Source: a virus
Length of the DNA stretch: 45,899 bases
Reading direction: 5' to 3' (one strand)
IMG/VR virus record: IMGVR_UViG_3300025769_000216
Coordinates: 1 to 45,899 of that record
This document shows, piece by piece, positions 28,948-38,049 of the stretch; the first letter of the stretch is position 1; every line of letters starts with the position of its first letter. Made by a program: the position numbers and the translations under genes. The notes beneath the pieces were generated by a model. That model saw only the letters and a list, made by a program, of their open reading frames with translations. It did not search any database and was not told the origin of the DNA.

Positions 28948-30429
28948 ATGGCTTCCTCATATTCAACTAGCTACTTTTTAGAACTCATGGAAACTGGCGC
29001 TAATGCCAGCACATGGGGCACTAATACTAATAATAATTTAAAAATTGTTGATGCTTACGGTACTCGAGTAACGAACGTTTCTGTAAGTAGTGGTATATCG
29101 AATGTCGCTGCTGCTAATGCTTCAGGTAGTCTTTCTGATGCGGCTGCAAAAGTTTTAAAAGTAGCAGGAACTTTAACAGGGGAAACAACAATAACCATTC
29201 CTAACGTCGAAGGTAACTATTTGATTGATACAACTAACGTTATTTTAGACGGAAATAGTCTTCGTGTGGCTCCTTATGGTCAAACTTCTAATTATGTAGA
29301 ATTAAATGAAAATGCTTATGCGTGGGTGTATGTACTTAATAATCGAACCTATAATGGTTTTAGTAAATTTGGTGATATCACTGTTAGTGGAGACATATCT
29401 AATGTCACGGGAAATGTCACCGTCACAGGAAACACTACCTTAAATGGAAATGTGACTGTTAACGAAAATGTAGCTTTTACTGCCAACGTTTCTTTAGCAG
29501 ATAATGATTATTTAAATATTGGAACAGGGGACGATCTTCAAATTTTCCACGATGCATCAGACTCTTCTATTACAAGTAATACAGGTTCTTTACTTATCGA
29601 TTCCGACAGTTTGAAATTAAGAAGTAAAGACGGAGAAGAATATTTAACAGGTGTCGCTAATGGCGCAGTTACTCTTTATTACGATGATAGCGCTGTCTTT
29701 GCTACAGCTGATGGTGGAGTCACTATTACAGGGAATGCCACTGTATCAGGAAATGTTGCCATAGACACCGATACTTTTTTTGTTGATTCAACAGATAATG
29801 CTGCTGGTTTTTTTACCACCACTCCAGAAGCCAACACAGTAAACATTGTGGGTGGCGGACAACCTTTACGATTTACAGGTACCTCTAGTAGTACTACTGG
29901 TGGAATAAATTTTTACAACGACACTGTTCAAGTAGCACAAATAGATGTTAACGCAGCTAATGGTGCTATCTCTCTTACTTCCGATCCTAATGATACACAA
30001 ACAAATTCAGGGGTTAATATAGAAGTAGATGGAACTCTTGTTGCTGACTTTGGTCCTAACTTACTGAATCTTGATTCTAAATTAACCGTAGCAAATTCTG
30101 CTGTCGCTGAAGCTCATACTTTATCCAATGCTTCTACAACCGTGGCCTTAGATTTATCTGTGGGAAATAATTTTACTTTAACCATGAATAATAATATGAC
30201 CTTATCAAATCCTACCAATGAAACCGTTGGACAATGTGGATTTATTATCCTCCGTCAAGACGCTACAGGAACAAGAGAAATATCTTTTGGAAGTGAATAC
30301 AAGTTTATTGGAGGCTCGGGTGGAGCACCGAACCTCGCATCACGGACCGCTAACCAAGTGGATCGATTGGACTATGTTGTTGTTAGTAGTACCGAAATAC
30401 ATGTTAACGCAACAGGACCTTACAGCTAA
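28948..30429 (+). CDS. Second tail fibre protein, 493 aa
   Basis: The N-terminus (MASSYSTSYFLELMETGANA) with TWGTNTNNNLKIVDAYGTRV is a fibre attachment domain I have seen in marine-phage fibres. The middle shares a module with the 1300-residue fibre: DNDYLNIGTGDDLQIFHDAS, LLIDSDSLKLRS, LYYDDSAVFAT, VDSTDNAAGF. The C-terminus (QCGFIILRQDATGTREISFG) is a compact tip. It is likely a second host-binding fibre. The stop overlaps the adhesin gene start (TAATG). Confidence 0.8.
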   Translation: MASSYSTSYFLELMETGANASTWGTNTNNNLKIVDAYGTRVTNVSVSSGISNVAAANASGSLSDAAAKVLKVAGTLTGETTITIPNVEGNYLIDTTNVILDGNSLRVAPYGQTSNYVELNENAYAWVYVLNNRTYNGFSKFGDITVSGDISNVTGNVTVTGNTTLNGNVTVNENVAFTANVSLADNDYLNIGTGDDLQIFHDASDSSITSNTGSLLIDSDSLKLRSKDGEEYLTGVANGAVTLYYDDSAVFATADGGVTITGNATVSGNVAIDTDTFFVDSTDNAAGFFTTTPEANTVNIVGGGQPLRFTGTSSSTTGGINFYNDTVQVAQIDVNAANGAISLTSDPNDTQTNSGVNIEVDGTLVADFGPNLLNLDSKLTVANSAVAEAHTLSNASTTVALDLSVGNNFTLTMNNNMTLSNPTNETVGQCGFIILRQDATGTREISFGSEYKFIGGSGGAPNLASRTANQVDRLDYVVVSSTEIHVNATGPYS

Positions 30430-31271
30430 TGTTTAGATCAATGGGAGGAGCTGCTTTTGGCTCTCTGTTCAAAGCAACCGACTTCACTACTCAAACCTCA
30501 AACACAACATTAACCGTTCCAAACGGTGCTAATGCGATTCACATTCAAGCAGCTGTAGGTGGAGGTGCTTCAGGTGTTAATGGTTTCTCTTATGATAAAT
30601 CAGGGGGTGAGTCTGCGGGAACCGCAGGTGGCTCAGGCGCTTACGTTTCCGATAAAGTTTTTAGTGTTTCTCAGGGAGAGACTTTAACTCTTACTGTAGG
30701 AGCAGGCGGAACAGGAAACACAGGGGGATACCCTAATCAACAAGGTGTGGATGGAGAGGACACAGTTTTATCTGGTAGTTCAACAGGCTCTATTTTTACT
30801 TTAGGAGCGGGCGAAGCAGGTGGCTCAACAGGGGGCAGTAGTCCTAACGGAAGCGTTCGTACTAATCTTCCTTCTGCTGGAGGCACTGCAACAATCGACG
30901 GAACAACAATTACTTCAGGTACTTTTATTGAAGCCAATGGAGCATCTGTCACTTTTGCTACCGCTACGACTTTAAATCAAGGTCCTGTCGGTACTTTTGA
31001 TCAATCAGGTAACGGTGAAGCGGGTATAACAGGAAATAATTGCTCTGGAGATAATTGCCGTGTCGACGGTAGTGTTGGAGGAGATTCTTATGCTGACAAT
31101 ATTGCTGGTGGAACAGCTGGAACTGCTTCTGGGGCGGGAACGGCAGGAGGAGACGGAACAAGAGGATCTGGTGGTGGTGGAGGAGCTGCTCAAGTTGATG
31201 GTGGCGGATTTACTTTAGGGGGAGATGGAGGAGACGGAGAAATTATCTATCGATTTATAAAAGTTTTATAG
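30429..31271 (+). CDS. Glycine-rich tail tip adhesin, 280 aa
   Basis: It begins MFRSMGGAAFGSLFKATDFT; the rest is dominated by glycine runs (SGGESAGTAGGSGAYVS, SGGGGGAAQVDGGGFTLGGDGG) with variable segments between, as in polyglycine-sandwich adhesins such as T-even gp38. Two Cys (NNCSGDNC) lie in one loop. It ends with an EIIYRFIKVL strand. It should determine host range as a fibre tip; the preceding fibre is its likely carrier. Confidence 0.7.
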   Translation: MFRSMGGAAFGSLFKATDFTTQTSNTTLTVPNGANAIHIQAAVGGGASGVNGFSYDKSGGESAGTAGGSGAYVSDKVFSVSQGETLTLTVGAGGTGNTGGYPNQQGVDGEDTVLSGSSTGSIFTLGAGEAGGSTGGSSPNGSVRTNLPSAGGTATIDGTTITSGTFIEANGASVTFATATTLNQGPVGTFDQSGNGEAGITGNNCSGDNCRVDGSVGGDSYADNIAGGTAGTASGAGTAGGDGTRGSGGGGGAAQVDGGGFTLGGDGGDGEIIYRFIKVL

Positions 31272-31297
31272 TAGACTAAATAAAGAAAGGACTAAGA

Positions 31298-31885
31298 ATG
31301 TATTTACAGAATTATTATTATTATTTTCAAAAAGCTTTAACATCTGAGTTTTGTGATCGAATTATTGAACACGGGAAAAAACAAATTCAAGAAGAGGCTA
31401 AGGTTGCTGATCCCAACTTACAAAAAATTAGAAACTCTTCTATTGCTTGGATGCAGGATTTATGGTTATACGAAGCAATCGAACCTTATATAAAAGAGGC
31501 TAACATAAAAGCAGGGTGGAACTTTGATTTAGTAGCGTCGGAGACTTGTCAATTTACTATGTATAAAGAAAATCAATACTATAACTGGCATCGAGATTCT
31601 TTGAAAGAACCTTACAATAGACCCAATTCACATGAGCATGGAATGATTAGAAAGTTATCCGTCACCGTTTCTTTAGAAGACGGAAATAACTATGAGGGCG
31701 GTAATCTTGAATTTGATTTACGTAATCGAGAAGACAGTCAATCGGTAATCTTATCAGCAGAACAAGCAAGAGCTAAAGGATCAATTATTGTGTTTCCTTC
31801 TTTTGTTTGGCATCGAGTAGCACCTGTTACCAAAGGCACTCGTTATTCATTAGTAATATGGACGATTGGTCCTTCTTTTAAATAA
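31298..31885 (+). CDS. 2OG-Fe(II) oxygenase (PKHD/prolyl-hydroxylase type), 195 aa
   Basis: The jelly-roll dioxygenase signature is complete: His98-x-Asp100 in YNWHRDS, distal His172 in FVWHRV and 2-oxoglutarate-binding Arg182 in KGTRYSL; the strand pair RKLSVTVSLEDGNNYEGGNLEF matches prolyl-hydroxylase-like members. These enzymes hydroxylate protein side chains or nucleobases using Fe(II), O2 and 2OG. Located directly behind the adhesin, it may modify fibre proteins. Start ATG 31298 follows AAAGGACTAAG. Confidence 0.85.
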   Translation: MYLQNYYYYFQKALTSEFCDRIIEHGKKQIQEEAKVADPNLQKIRNSSIAWMQDLWLYEAIEPYIKEANIKAGWNFDLVASETCQFTMYKENQYYNWHRDSLKEPYNRPNSHEHGMIRKLSVTVSLEDGNNYEGGNLEFDLRNREDSQSVILSAEQARAKGSIIVFPSFVWHRVAPVTKGTRYSLVIWTIGPSFK

Positions 31886-31887
31886 TC

Positions 31888-32562
31888 ATGAAATGGGAAA
31901 TAAATAAATGGTTTGGTAATCCTATCTTTATTACTAAGTTAGAAAACCATGAAGAATTAAATAAAGAAGTTTTACAATTAATAAGTAAAGATGTTAAACC
32001 GACTCATTCTTCTTTTGCACGAACCACGGATATTGAATCTTCTTCACAGGGTATCACAGACAATCTACACCGTAATCCTCAGTTTCAGAATTTGTTTGAT
32101 GCTATTCAAAAACAAATCAAGACTTTTTTAGATGCCAATCAATATCGAATGGATGTATTTGATTCCTATATTACAAAGGCTTGGGCTACTTTTTCAGTGA
32201 AAGGTCAACATATTGCTAGTCATAAACACACTGCTAGTCACTTTAGTTTGGTCTATTATGTTAAGGCAGAAGATCAAGGCAATGTTGTTTTTCAACCTGA
32301 AGAAGCTTCAAGAGGAGGGCTTTATATCCCCGCTCGAGATGATTATTATAAAGGGTGGAGTGATATTAATTTTGCTTCTGTTACTTACCCTTCTGAGACA
32401 GGGGGTTTAATTATCTTTCCTAGTCATCTTCTTCATCATACTCAAGAGAATACAAAAGATACACCTAGAATTAGTATATCCGCAGATATTTTATTGACGA
32501 TGAAAGAAGGGATTAAATCCGAGCATTGTTTACCGAGTCCAGATACTTGGAAGAAAATATAG
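31888..32562 (+). CDS. Second 2OG-Fe(II) oxygenase-like protein (TIGR02466 type), 224 aa
   Basis: The N-terminus WFGNPIFITKLENHEELN, the metal site H112-K-H114 in IASHKHTASHFSLVYYV, the distal FPSHLLHHTQ (His183/His184) and Arg194 in TPRISISAD fit the TIGR02466 putative 2OG oxygenases, in which H-x-H replaces H-x-D as I remember. It begins 3 bases after the first oxygenase gene, so the two form a pair. Substrate unknown. Confidence 0.75.
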   Translation: MKWEINKWFGNPIFITKLENHEELNKEVLQLISKDVKPTHSSFARTTDIESSSQGITDNLHRNPQFQNLFDAIQKQIKTFLDANQYRMDVFDSYITKAWATFSVKGQHIASHKHTASHFSLVYYVKAEDQGNVVFQPEEASRGGLYIPARDDYYKGWSDINFASVTYPSETGGLIIFPSHLLHHTQENTKDTPRISISADILLTMKEGIKSEHCLPSPDTWKKI

Positions 32563-32565
32563 AAT

Positions 32566-32585
32566 TATACTAAAATTCTAGTATA
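32566..32585 (+). promoter_or_regulatory. Inverted repeat before the plug protein gene
   Basis: TATACT (32566-32571) and AGTATA (32580-32585) form a perfect 6-bp inverted repeat around AAAATTCT, ten bases before ATG 32595. It could be a regulatory site or -10 region; no matching -35 is clear. Confidence 0.3.
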
Positions 32586-32594
32586 TTACAGGCT

Positions 32595-34787
32595 ATGCCT
32601 TTTCAAAATTTTGTTATAAAACCGGGAATCAATAAAGAAGTCACAGAATACACGGGCCAAGGTCAATGGGTCGATGGTGATAATGTACGTTTTTTCCAAG
32701 GATTACCACAGAAAATAGGAGGTTGGACACGTTTAATTCCTCAAACGATTGTGGGTGTTGCTCGAGATACTCACAGTTTCGTAGGTCTCGATGGACGTAA
32801 ATATCTTGCTATAGGTACGGATAAAAAACTCTACATTTTTGTTGATGACCTTCTTTATGACATTACTCCTATTCGACAAACTAATACGGCGGTCACTAAT
32901 GTTTTTACAACTTTTGCTAATTCTTCTAATGTTGATGTAAAAATTCCAGATCACGGTGCTCGAAAAGGAGACTTTGTCACTTTTTCTGATACAACTTTTT
33001 CTAATGCTAGTTCTGATTTTGATGCTACAACTTTTACAGGGGAATTTGAAATTAAAGCAGTTGTTAATGCTAATACTTTCACGATTAATACAAGTACTGT
33101 CACCGCTAACGGAACAGTTACAACAAATGACGAGGGAGCTACGAGTGTTGCTAATCAAGGATCAACCACTGCCGCCTTTCAAATAACCACGGGTGTTGAT
33201 ATATCGACTTCAGGTTATGGTTGGGGTACAGACACATGGGGATCCGGACAGTGGGGCACACCTTCGAATCAATTAAATCTAAACGGTGCTTTTACTACTA
33301 CTACTGGTTCTAACGTCGTTACGGTTAATGTGGACGGTTTAAATGCTTCTGTTTCTAATGGAGATGCGATCGAATTTAATAACACAGGTAATCTGAGTGC
33401 GAGCACAAGTTTTTCAACAGCAAACTTCAATGATAATATTTTTACAGTTTCTAATGTTGTTCAGAATGTGGATGGAGAAGTCGTTACTTTTGATATTAAT
33501 CAAGTGGGTAATGAAGCAAATGCCGGTATTACTAATACAGGAACAAGTATCTTAGTTTATAAGATTGGATCTCCTGTTACTCTCGAAGCAAGACTTTGGT
33601 CTTTAGATAACTTTGGAGAAGATTTAATTGCTACTCCTTTAAATGGTAGTGTTTATCGTTGGGATACTTCTCAAGGTGTCACGGAAAGAGCAGCCATTGT
33701 TACAAGCGCACCTACTCGTAACCGATTTAGTTTTGTTTCTACTCCTGATCGACACTTAGTTTTATTTGGATCAGAAACCGATGTCGGTAATTCTTCGAGT
33801 CAAGATGATTTATTAATTCGTTTCTCGAGCCAAGAAGATATTAACACCTATCAACCCACTGCCGAAAACACCGCAGGTTCTTTACGTATTGGTGATGGTT
33901 CGAAGATTGTGGGAGCGGTACGATCTAGAGGTGCTATTCTTGTTTGGACTGATACTTCTCTGCATCAAATGCAATTTATTGGTCCTCCTTTTACTTTTGG
34001 TTTACGACAATTGGGCCAGAACTGTGGATTAGTGGGACAACATGCAGGTATTGATATTAATGGTGTTGCTTATTGGATGTCTCAAAATAACTTCCATGTC
34101 TACGATGGTGCCGTGCGTCACTTACCGTGCACCGTGGAACAATTTGTTTTTGATAATCTTAGTTTAACAGCTTCTCAAAACTCTTTTGTGGGACACAACG
34201 AAGAATACAATGAACTAATGTGGTTCTATGCAACTCAAGCCAATAATCAAGTGGACGCGATGGTTGCTTATAATTATTTAGAACGAACTTGGTGGACTGG
34301 TTCTTTATCCAGAACGACTTACATTGATAAAGGAGATTTCCCTAATCCTATTGGAACAAAATACTACGAGAATCTTTATGGTAATACCAGCACTATTTAT
34401 GGTTTAAGTAGTGGAGCTAGTTATATTTATGATCAAGAAGTAGGAACTGATGCTTTAGATGAAAATGGGGATCCTATTGCTTTAAACTCTTATATAAAAT
34501 CAGGTGTCGTGGATTTAGGTGAGGGAGATCAATTTACCTTTATTAAAAGATTTATTCCTGATATTCAAAATCAAACAGGAACAGTGAATATGAACTTTGA
34601 ATTTAAAAGCTATCCTTTTGATTCTAATGGAGTGTCGAAGACTTTTAGTTTCACTGATACCAGTGATAAAGTAGATATGAGAGGTCGAGGAAGACAGTTT
34701 ACAGCAAACGTAATATCAAATACACTAGGAGCAAATTGGCGTTTGGGTACGATTCGTTTTGATATTCAACCCGATGGAATGAGATAA
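32595..34787 (+). CDS. P22 gp10-like/tail tubular B-like plug protein, 730 aa
   Basis: The first residues FQNFVIKPGINKEVTEYTGQ with GQWVDGDNVRFFQGLPQKIGGW match the beginning of podovirus DNA-stabilisation (P22 gp10) proteins. The body carries beta-propeller-like repeats (FVGLDGRKYLAIGTDKKLYIF, FSFVSTPDRHLVLFGS, ILVWTDTSLHQMQFIG) and a later NCGLVGQHAGIDINGVAYWMS. Such proteins close the tail channel after packaging. It lies between the fibre cluster and the internal-protein operon. Length is slightly larger than P22's. Confidence 0.85.
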   Translation: MPFQNFVIKPGINKEVTEYTGQGQWVDGDNVRFFQGLPQKIGGWTRLIPQTIVGVARDTHSFVGLDGRKYLAIGTDKKLYIFVDDLLYDITPIRQTNTAVTNVFTTFANSSNVDVKIPDHGARKGDFVTFSDTTFSNASSDFDATTFTGEFEIKAVVNANTFTINTSTVTANGTVTTNDEGATSVANQGSTTAAFQITTGVDISTSGYGWGTDTWGSGQWGTPSNQLNLNGAFTTTTGSNVVTVNVDGLNASVSNGDAIEFNNTGNLSASTSFSTANFNDNIFTVSNVVQNVDGEVVTFDINQVGNEANAGITNTGTSILVYKIGSPVTLEARLWSLDNFGEDLIATPLNGSVYRWDTSQGVTERAAIVTSAPTRNRFSFVSTPDRHLVLFGSETDVGNSSSQDDLLIRFSSQEDINTYQPTAENTAGSLRIGDGSKIVGAVRSRGAILVWTDTSLHQMQFIGPPFTFGLRQLGQNCGLVGQHAGIDINGVAYWMSQNNFHVYDGAVRHLPCTVEQFVFDNLSLTASQNSFVGHNEEYNELMWFYATQANNQVDAMVAYNYLERTWWTGSLSRTTYIDKGDFPNPIGTKYYENLYGNTSTIYGLSSGASYIYDQEVGTDALDENGDPIALNSYIKSGVVDLGEGDQFTFIKRFIPDIQNQTGTVNMNFEFKSYPFDSNGVSKTFSFTDTSDKVDMRGRGRQFTANVISNTLGANWRLGTIRFDIQPDGMR

Positions 34788-34966
34788 TGGCTAAATTAAC
34801 AATACAACGTTTTCCCGATCCCCCTCAAGAATATGATTTTCAAAACTTCAACGAAGTTATTCGATTGCTAGAACAGTTAGTTCAACAATTAAATGCTTCT
34901 TATACTCAAGATACCTTAGATGAGGCAACTCGTCGAGCTTGGTTTTTTGGAGGAACAAATAGCTAA
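34787..34966 (+). CDS. Small conserved protein, 59 aa
   Basis: ATG 34787 in TAATG to TAA 34964-34966, again TAATG with the next gene. MAKLTIQRFPDPPQEYDFQN is followed by FNEVIRLLEQLVQQLN and the end RRAWFFGGTNS; this P-D-P-P, I-R-L-L-E-Q, WF-x-G pattern recurs in marine podoviruses right after the gp10-like gene. Probably a helical virion accessory. Function unknown. Confidence 0.7.
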   Translation: MAKLTIQRFPDPPQEYDFQNFNEVIRLLEQLVQQLNASYTQDTLDEATRRAWFFGGTNS

Positions 34967-35325
34967 TGACTGACGTTTTTAAAAATTTTACGGGAAATGT
35001 AACTACTTCTTCTCAAGAAATGTTTGCTGTTCCTATTTCGAATGTTGCTAATAATGAGCCTGTTACCACTTATGTGGCTAAATCTATTTATATAGTTCAT
35101 AGTGTACCCTCTCCTTCAAAAACACAATTTACGTTAACTCATTTTGATGCAAGTGCTAATGCCAGTATTTCTTTAGTGGCAGAAAGTAAGACGACGGAAT
35201 CCTTTAATGTATTGGCCCAAGGCCCTTATGTTTTTGAATCGGGAGACACTCTTTCTGTATCCGCTAATAATGCTAATCAATTAGTGTATTCTGTATCCTT
35301 ATTATCCGTAAAACAACAAATCTAA
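34966..35325 (+). CDS. Putative structural protein, 119 aa
   Basis: Beta-rich small protein (MTDVFKNFTGNVTTSSQEMF..., YVAKSIYIVHSVPSPSKTQFTL, YVFESGDTLSVSANNANQLVYSV) with the periodicity of tail-associated jelly-roll-like modules. It is coupled to the preceding gene by TAATG. No enzymatic motif. Virion role by style and position. Confidence 0.65.
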   Translation: MTDVFKNFTGNVTTSSQEMFAVPISNVANNEPVTTYVAKSIYIVHSVPSPSKTQFTLTHFDASANASISLVAESKTTESFNVLAQGPYVFESGDTLSVSANNANQLVYSVSLLSVKQQI

Positions 35326-35340
35326 TGAAAGGTAAACACA

Positions 35341-35595
35341 ATGGCTAAAATCGTAGACGAACCAAAAATCCTTCGATACGAATATAACATCAATGGTGAA
35401 AAGATACCTGTTTACAGTGCAAAGGTAGAAACAACTATCACAAACACAAGAACAGGAGTGGAGTATAATTCAGAAGAGGAAATGAATGCAGACGTTGCAG
35501 ATCCTAACACTGAAACTACAGAAGCCGATATTCGTCGAGATGTAAATGTTTTCGCTCCAAGGTTATTTACAGGCGCTGTAACACCCAAGAAGTAG
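35341..35595 (+). CDS. Hypothetical protein, 84 aa
   Basis: GAAAGG precedes ATG 35341. The product MAKIVDEPKILRYEYNINGE... has a small beta domain with a conserved-looking TNTRTGVEYNSEEEMNADVADP tract and acidic tail; similar proteins occur in marine cyanophages beside structural genes. The end adjoins the sulfotransferase GTG (one-base overlap). Function unknown. Confidence 0.65.
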   Translation: MAKIVDEPKILRYEYNINGEKIPVYSAKVETTITNTRTGVEYNSEEEMNADVADPNTETTEADIRRDVNVFAPRLFTGAVTPKK

Positions 35596-36179
35596 TGAAA
35601 GATATATTTTTTTTACGAACCGCGAAGACGGGTTCGAGTTCTTTATCGCATTGGTGTCAATTACATCAAACGTATATCACCAATAATATGGTACCTTTGG
35701 ATAAAGGAGATAATGCAGGGTTAAAAGAAAAACTAGCAGAGAAGAAGTATTATATATTTACCATTGTCCGTAATCCTTTCACTCGTGCAATTTCTTGTTG
35801 GAAACAAGCCATTCGTATTTGTTGGATTCACAAAGATGTTCCTTTCAAGGATTACCTCGAAATACCTTTTCACAAAATATTAGACCCTCATTACAAAACA
35901 CACAATATTCCTATCGCGGATTACTTAGGAGAGTACTTAAAACAAGTAAACAAGGTTGTTAAACTAGAAAGTATTCAAGAAGATATGGATCAAATCTGTG
36001 ATGAGTTAAATCTAGAAAAAACAAAGATCCGTCATGATCGATTAGGTAAATATGATAAAGAAGAAGAATATAAACTATATAATGACCCAAGCATCGTCGA
36101 TAAAATTAAAGAACTGTATGCTATAGATTTTGAAACGTTTAATTATTCTAAAGATTTTGATACAATTATTTCTTCTTGA
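35595..36179 (+). CDS. Sulfotransferase-family protein, 194 aa, GTG start
   Basis: The PAPS-binding 5' loop is visible as RTAKTGSSSL (8-17) and the 3' phosphate motif as IVRNPFTRAIS (57-67), as in Sulfotransfer_2-type enzymes that move sulfate from PAPS to sugars or proteins. The domain is small but contains both PAPS motifs. It may sulfate host polysaccharide or glycan on the virion. GTG 35595 overlaps the previous stop. The 3' end overlaps a minus-strand gene by 37 bases, so it is at a convergent junction. Confidence 0.75.
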   Translation: MKDIFFLRTAKTGSSSLSHWCQLHQTYITNNMVPLDKGDNAGLKEKLAEKKYYIFTIVRNPFTRAISCWKQAIRICWIHKDVPFKDYLEIPFHKILDPHYKTHNIPIADYLGEYLKQVNKVVKLESIQEDMDQICDELNLEKTKIRHDRLGKYDKEEEYKLYNDPSIVDKIKELYAIDFETFNYSKDFDTIISS

Positions 36180-36439
36180 ATACCAAAGTATTTAATATCT
36201 TTGATCCAACCTTTGGGAATAATGGTTAATCGACCAATCTCACTAGAGATATCTTTTGCAACATCACCAAATAAAACAATTCCATCTTTGCGTTTATACA
36301 TTAAGCCGTAGCTAATACATTCCGAACATTTAACTGTATCTAAGATTTTGGGTTCGAGCCAACCCGATGGTTCTTCATAGGCATCGAGCCACGTCACACG
36401 GACCAAGTCAAGTTTAAGTTTCCTTTTTTCCTTGGACAT
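36143..36439 (-). CDS. Small conserved protein on the minus strand, 98 aa
   Basis: Start ATG at 36439 (MSKEKRKLKLDLVRVTWLDA) overlaps the glycosyltransferase gene's end by 26 bases; the in-frame ATG at 36466 is too far upstream. The pattern VRVTWLDAYEEPSGWLEPK with CISYGLMYKRKDGIVLFGD and TIIPKGWIKDI resembles a small beta-rich family seen widely in phages. Function unknown. Convergent with the sulfotransferase gene. Confidence 0.7.
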   Translation of the reverse strand: MSKEKRKLKLDLVRVTWLDAYEEPSGWLEPKILDTVKCSECISYGLMYKRKDGIVLFGDVAKDISSEIGRLTIIPKGWIKDIKYFGIQEEIIVSKSLE

Positions 36440-37142
36440 TGAATTTATCGATCGCTGCTCCTTCATAGCTATGATTGCCTATATGGGCCATCTTGTCAAT
36501 AAGACTTGCATAAATCCGCCCACCACAAGCTTTCCAGCGGTCACAAAAAGCATAGTCTTCACCTACTCGACCACCATTTTCTGTTTTTCCTAAATCAAAG
36601 AAACCCCATAAATCTCGTTGCTTCATTTCACCATTCATACTACGAAGCATGGTATATTGAAGTTCGGGCATCTTTTCTTTCATTGTTTCAAAGACTTGTC
36701 GTTTAATCATCATAAACCCTGTCGGTGCACGATCGATTTCCATTACACCATCTTCTAAGACAAATTCTTTGGTTGTATCAAACATGGTTTGAAACCAATA
36801 AGCAGAGCTTTCTCCTAGTTCTGGTTTATAGAAATTCCAATGAAACTTCTTACTAGGGTAAGGAACACAGAAAACATCCTTATCTGCTCTTACTGCCCTT
36901 TTAAAAGCACTTAAAGGGAACTCAATATCCGCATCGATAAACAAGAAGTGTGTAGAATCACTCTCTAAAAACATCGCGACAAGCTCGTTTCTAGCCTCGG
37001 TAATGATCGCTGAATTGTTTAAAAAGTTATGATTAATAGCAATATCGTTGTCTATACAATAGTGATGTAGACGTAATAAAGCCTCTGTAGTTCGGGACTC
37101 AATCTTGCCCCCGAAGCATGGAATTGCAACAAATAATCTCAT
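36414..37142 (-). CDS. Glycosyltransferase-like protein on the minus strand, 242 aa
   Basis: Paralogue of the gene at 28120 with the same motif order: LFVAIPCFGGKIESRTTEAL, IDADIEF (Asp70, Asp72), RAPTGFMMIKRQVF, then GEDYAFCDRWKACGGRIYAS. GT-A nucleotide-sugar transferase fold expected; donor and acceptor unknown. It is the first gene of a two-gene minus-strand unit starting at 37142, divergent from the internal virion operon at 37189. Opposite orientation amid structural genes suggests later insertion. Confidence 0.75.
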   Translation of the reverse strand: MRLFVAIPCFGGKIESRTTEALLRLHHYCIDNDIAINHNFLNNSAIITEARNELVAMFLESDSTHFLFIDADIEFPLSAFKRAVRADKDVFCVPYPSKKFHWNFYKPELGESSAYWFQTMFDTTKEFVLEDGVMEIDRAPTGFMMIKRQVFETMKEKMPELQYTMLRSMNGEMKQRDLWGFFDLGKTENGGRVGEDYAFCDRWKACGGRIYASLIDKMAHIGNHSYEGAAIDKFNVQGKKET

Positions 37143-37151
37143 ATATTCTCA

Positions 37152-37180
37152 TTGTTTTATATCACATTTTTGATTATAAA
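37152..37180 (+). promoter_or_regulatory. Promoter candidate for the internal virion operon
   Basis: TTGTTT (37152-37157), 17-base spacer, TATAAA (37175-37180), then another TATACT at 37181-37186. It lies in the 46-base divergent gap between the minus-strand genes and the gene at 37189. The message would have almost no leader. Confidence 0.45.
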
Positions 37181-37188
37181 TATACTAA

Positions 37189-38049
37189 ATGCTGAAGAAG
37201 TTAATTAAAGGCGCTCAAAAGCTTGTAGGAGATATTTTACCCGGCGATACCGAAAAATACTTAGGAACGATTGTAGGTTTAGCAACAGGTAATCCCTTAC
37301 TAGCAGCAGGAGCAGGATATCTTGGCGGTGGCACAAGTGGTGCTATCTCAGGTGGATTATCAGGTATCATGAGTCCGGGTTTAAAAGGTTTTGGTGCAGG
37401 TTTTGGAAGCGTTGGCGGTGATGGTATTATGAGTATGTTAACTGGTGGTGGTAAAGAAGCCGCCGGTAATTTAGGTCAACTATTTTTAGGACAGCAGGGA
37501 GTAGGAGTTTCTTCAGGCGCACAAGGACCAACCTTACCTGAGATAAAAGGAGTTTTAGGAACAGGTGGTTTTGGTAAAGGGTTAGGAACTCTTGATAAAA
37601 TAGGTTTAGGTACACTAGGAACAATCACTCTCTCACAATTAATGGACGAAGAAGAAGACAAAGAATTTACAAGACCAGAAATGGTTACAACAACAAGAAC
37701 CTTAGGTGGAGATGGTGAGTATGCTTTCTCTCGACCTCAAATAATATATCCCGGTGCCCCTCAAAAAAGAGGTGAATTAAGTTTTGATTTTGGTAATATA
37801 CCATACTACGCTGCCGCAGGCGGCACACCTCAGTTCCCAAGAGAGAACGGTATTGGTGCTATAGAGGGTCCGGGGACCGAGACCTCTGATTCAATCCCCG
37901 CTATGTTAAGTGACGGCGAGTTCGTCATGAATGCAAACGCAGTCAAAGGTGCAGGCTACGCAGCCGGTGCTAGAGATGAATATGAAGCTAGGAGATTAGG
38001 CGCACAAAAAATGTATGAAACAATGGATCAATTAGAGGCAGTAGCATAA
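37189..38049 (+). CDS. Putative internal virion protein with DSIPAMLSDGEFVM block, 286 aa
   Basis: The Gly/Leu-rich N-terminal half with helices (LKKLIKGAQKLVG..., GLATGNPLLAAGAGYLGGG) is suited to membrane insertion, as in ejection proteins. The C-terminal part carries YYAAAGGTPQF, GIGAIEGPGTETSD and SIPAMLSDGEFVMNANAVKG, a block recurrent in marine-phage virion proteins. First of six plus-strand genes in this operon. No ribosome site is seen before ATG 37189, in line with a leaderless message. Role inferred. Confidence 0.65.
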   Translation: MLKKLIKGAQKLVGDILPGDTEKYLGTIVGLATGNPLLAAGAGYLGGGTSGAISGGLSGIMSPGLKGFGAGFGSVGGDGIMSMLTGGGKEAAGNLGQLFLGQQGVGVSSGAQGPTLPEIKGVLGTGGFGKGLGTLDKIGLGTLGTITLSQLMDEEEDKEFTRPEMVTTTRTLGGDGEYAFSRPQIIYPGAPQKRGELSFDFGNIPYYAAAGGTPQFPRENGIGAIEGPGTETSDSIPAMLSDGEFVMNANAVKGAGYAAGARDEYEARRLGAQKMYETMDQLEAVA

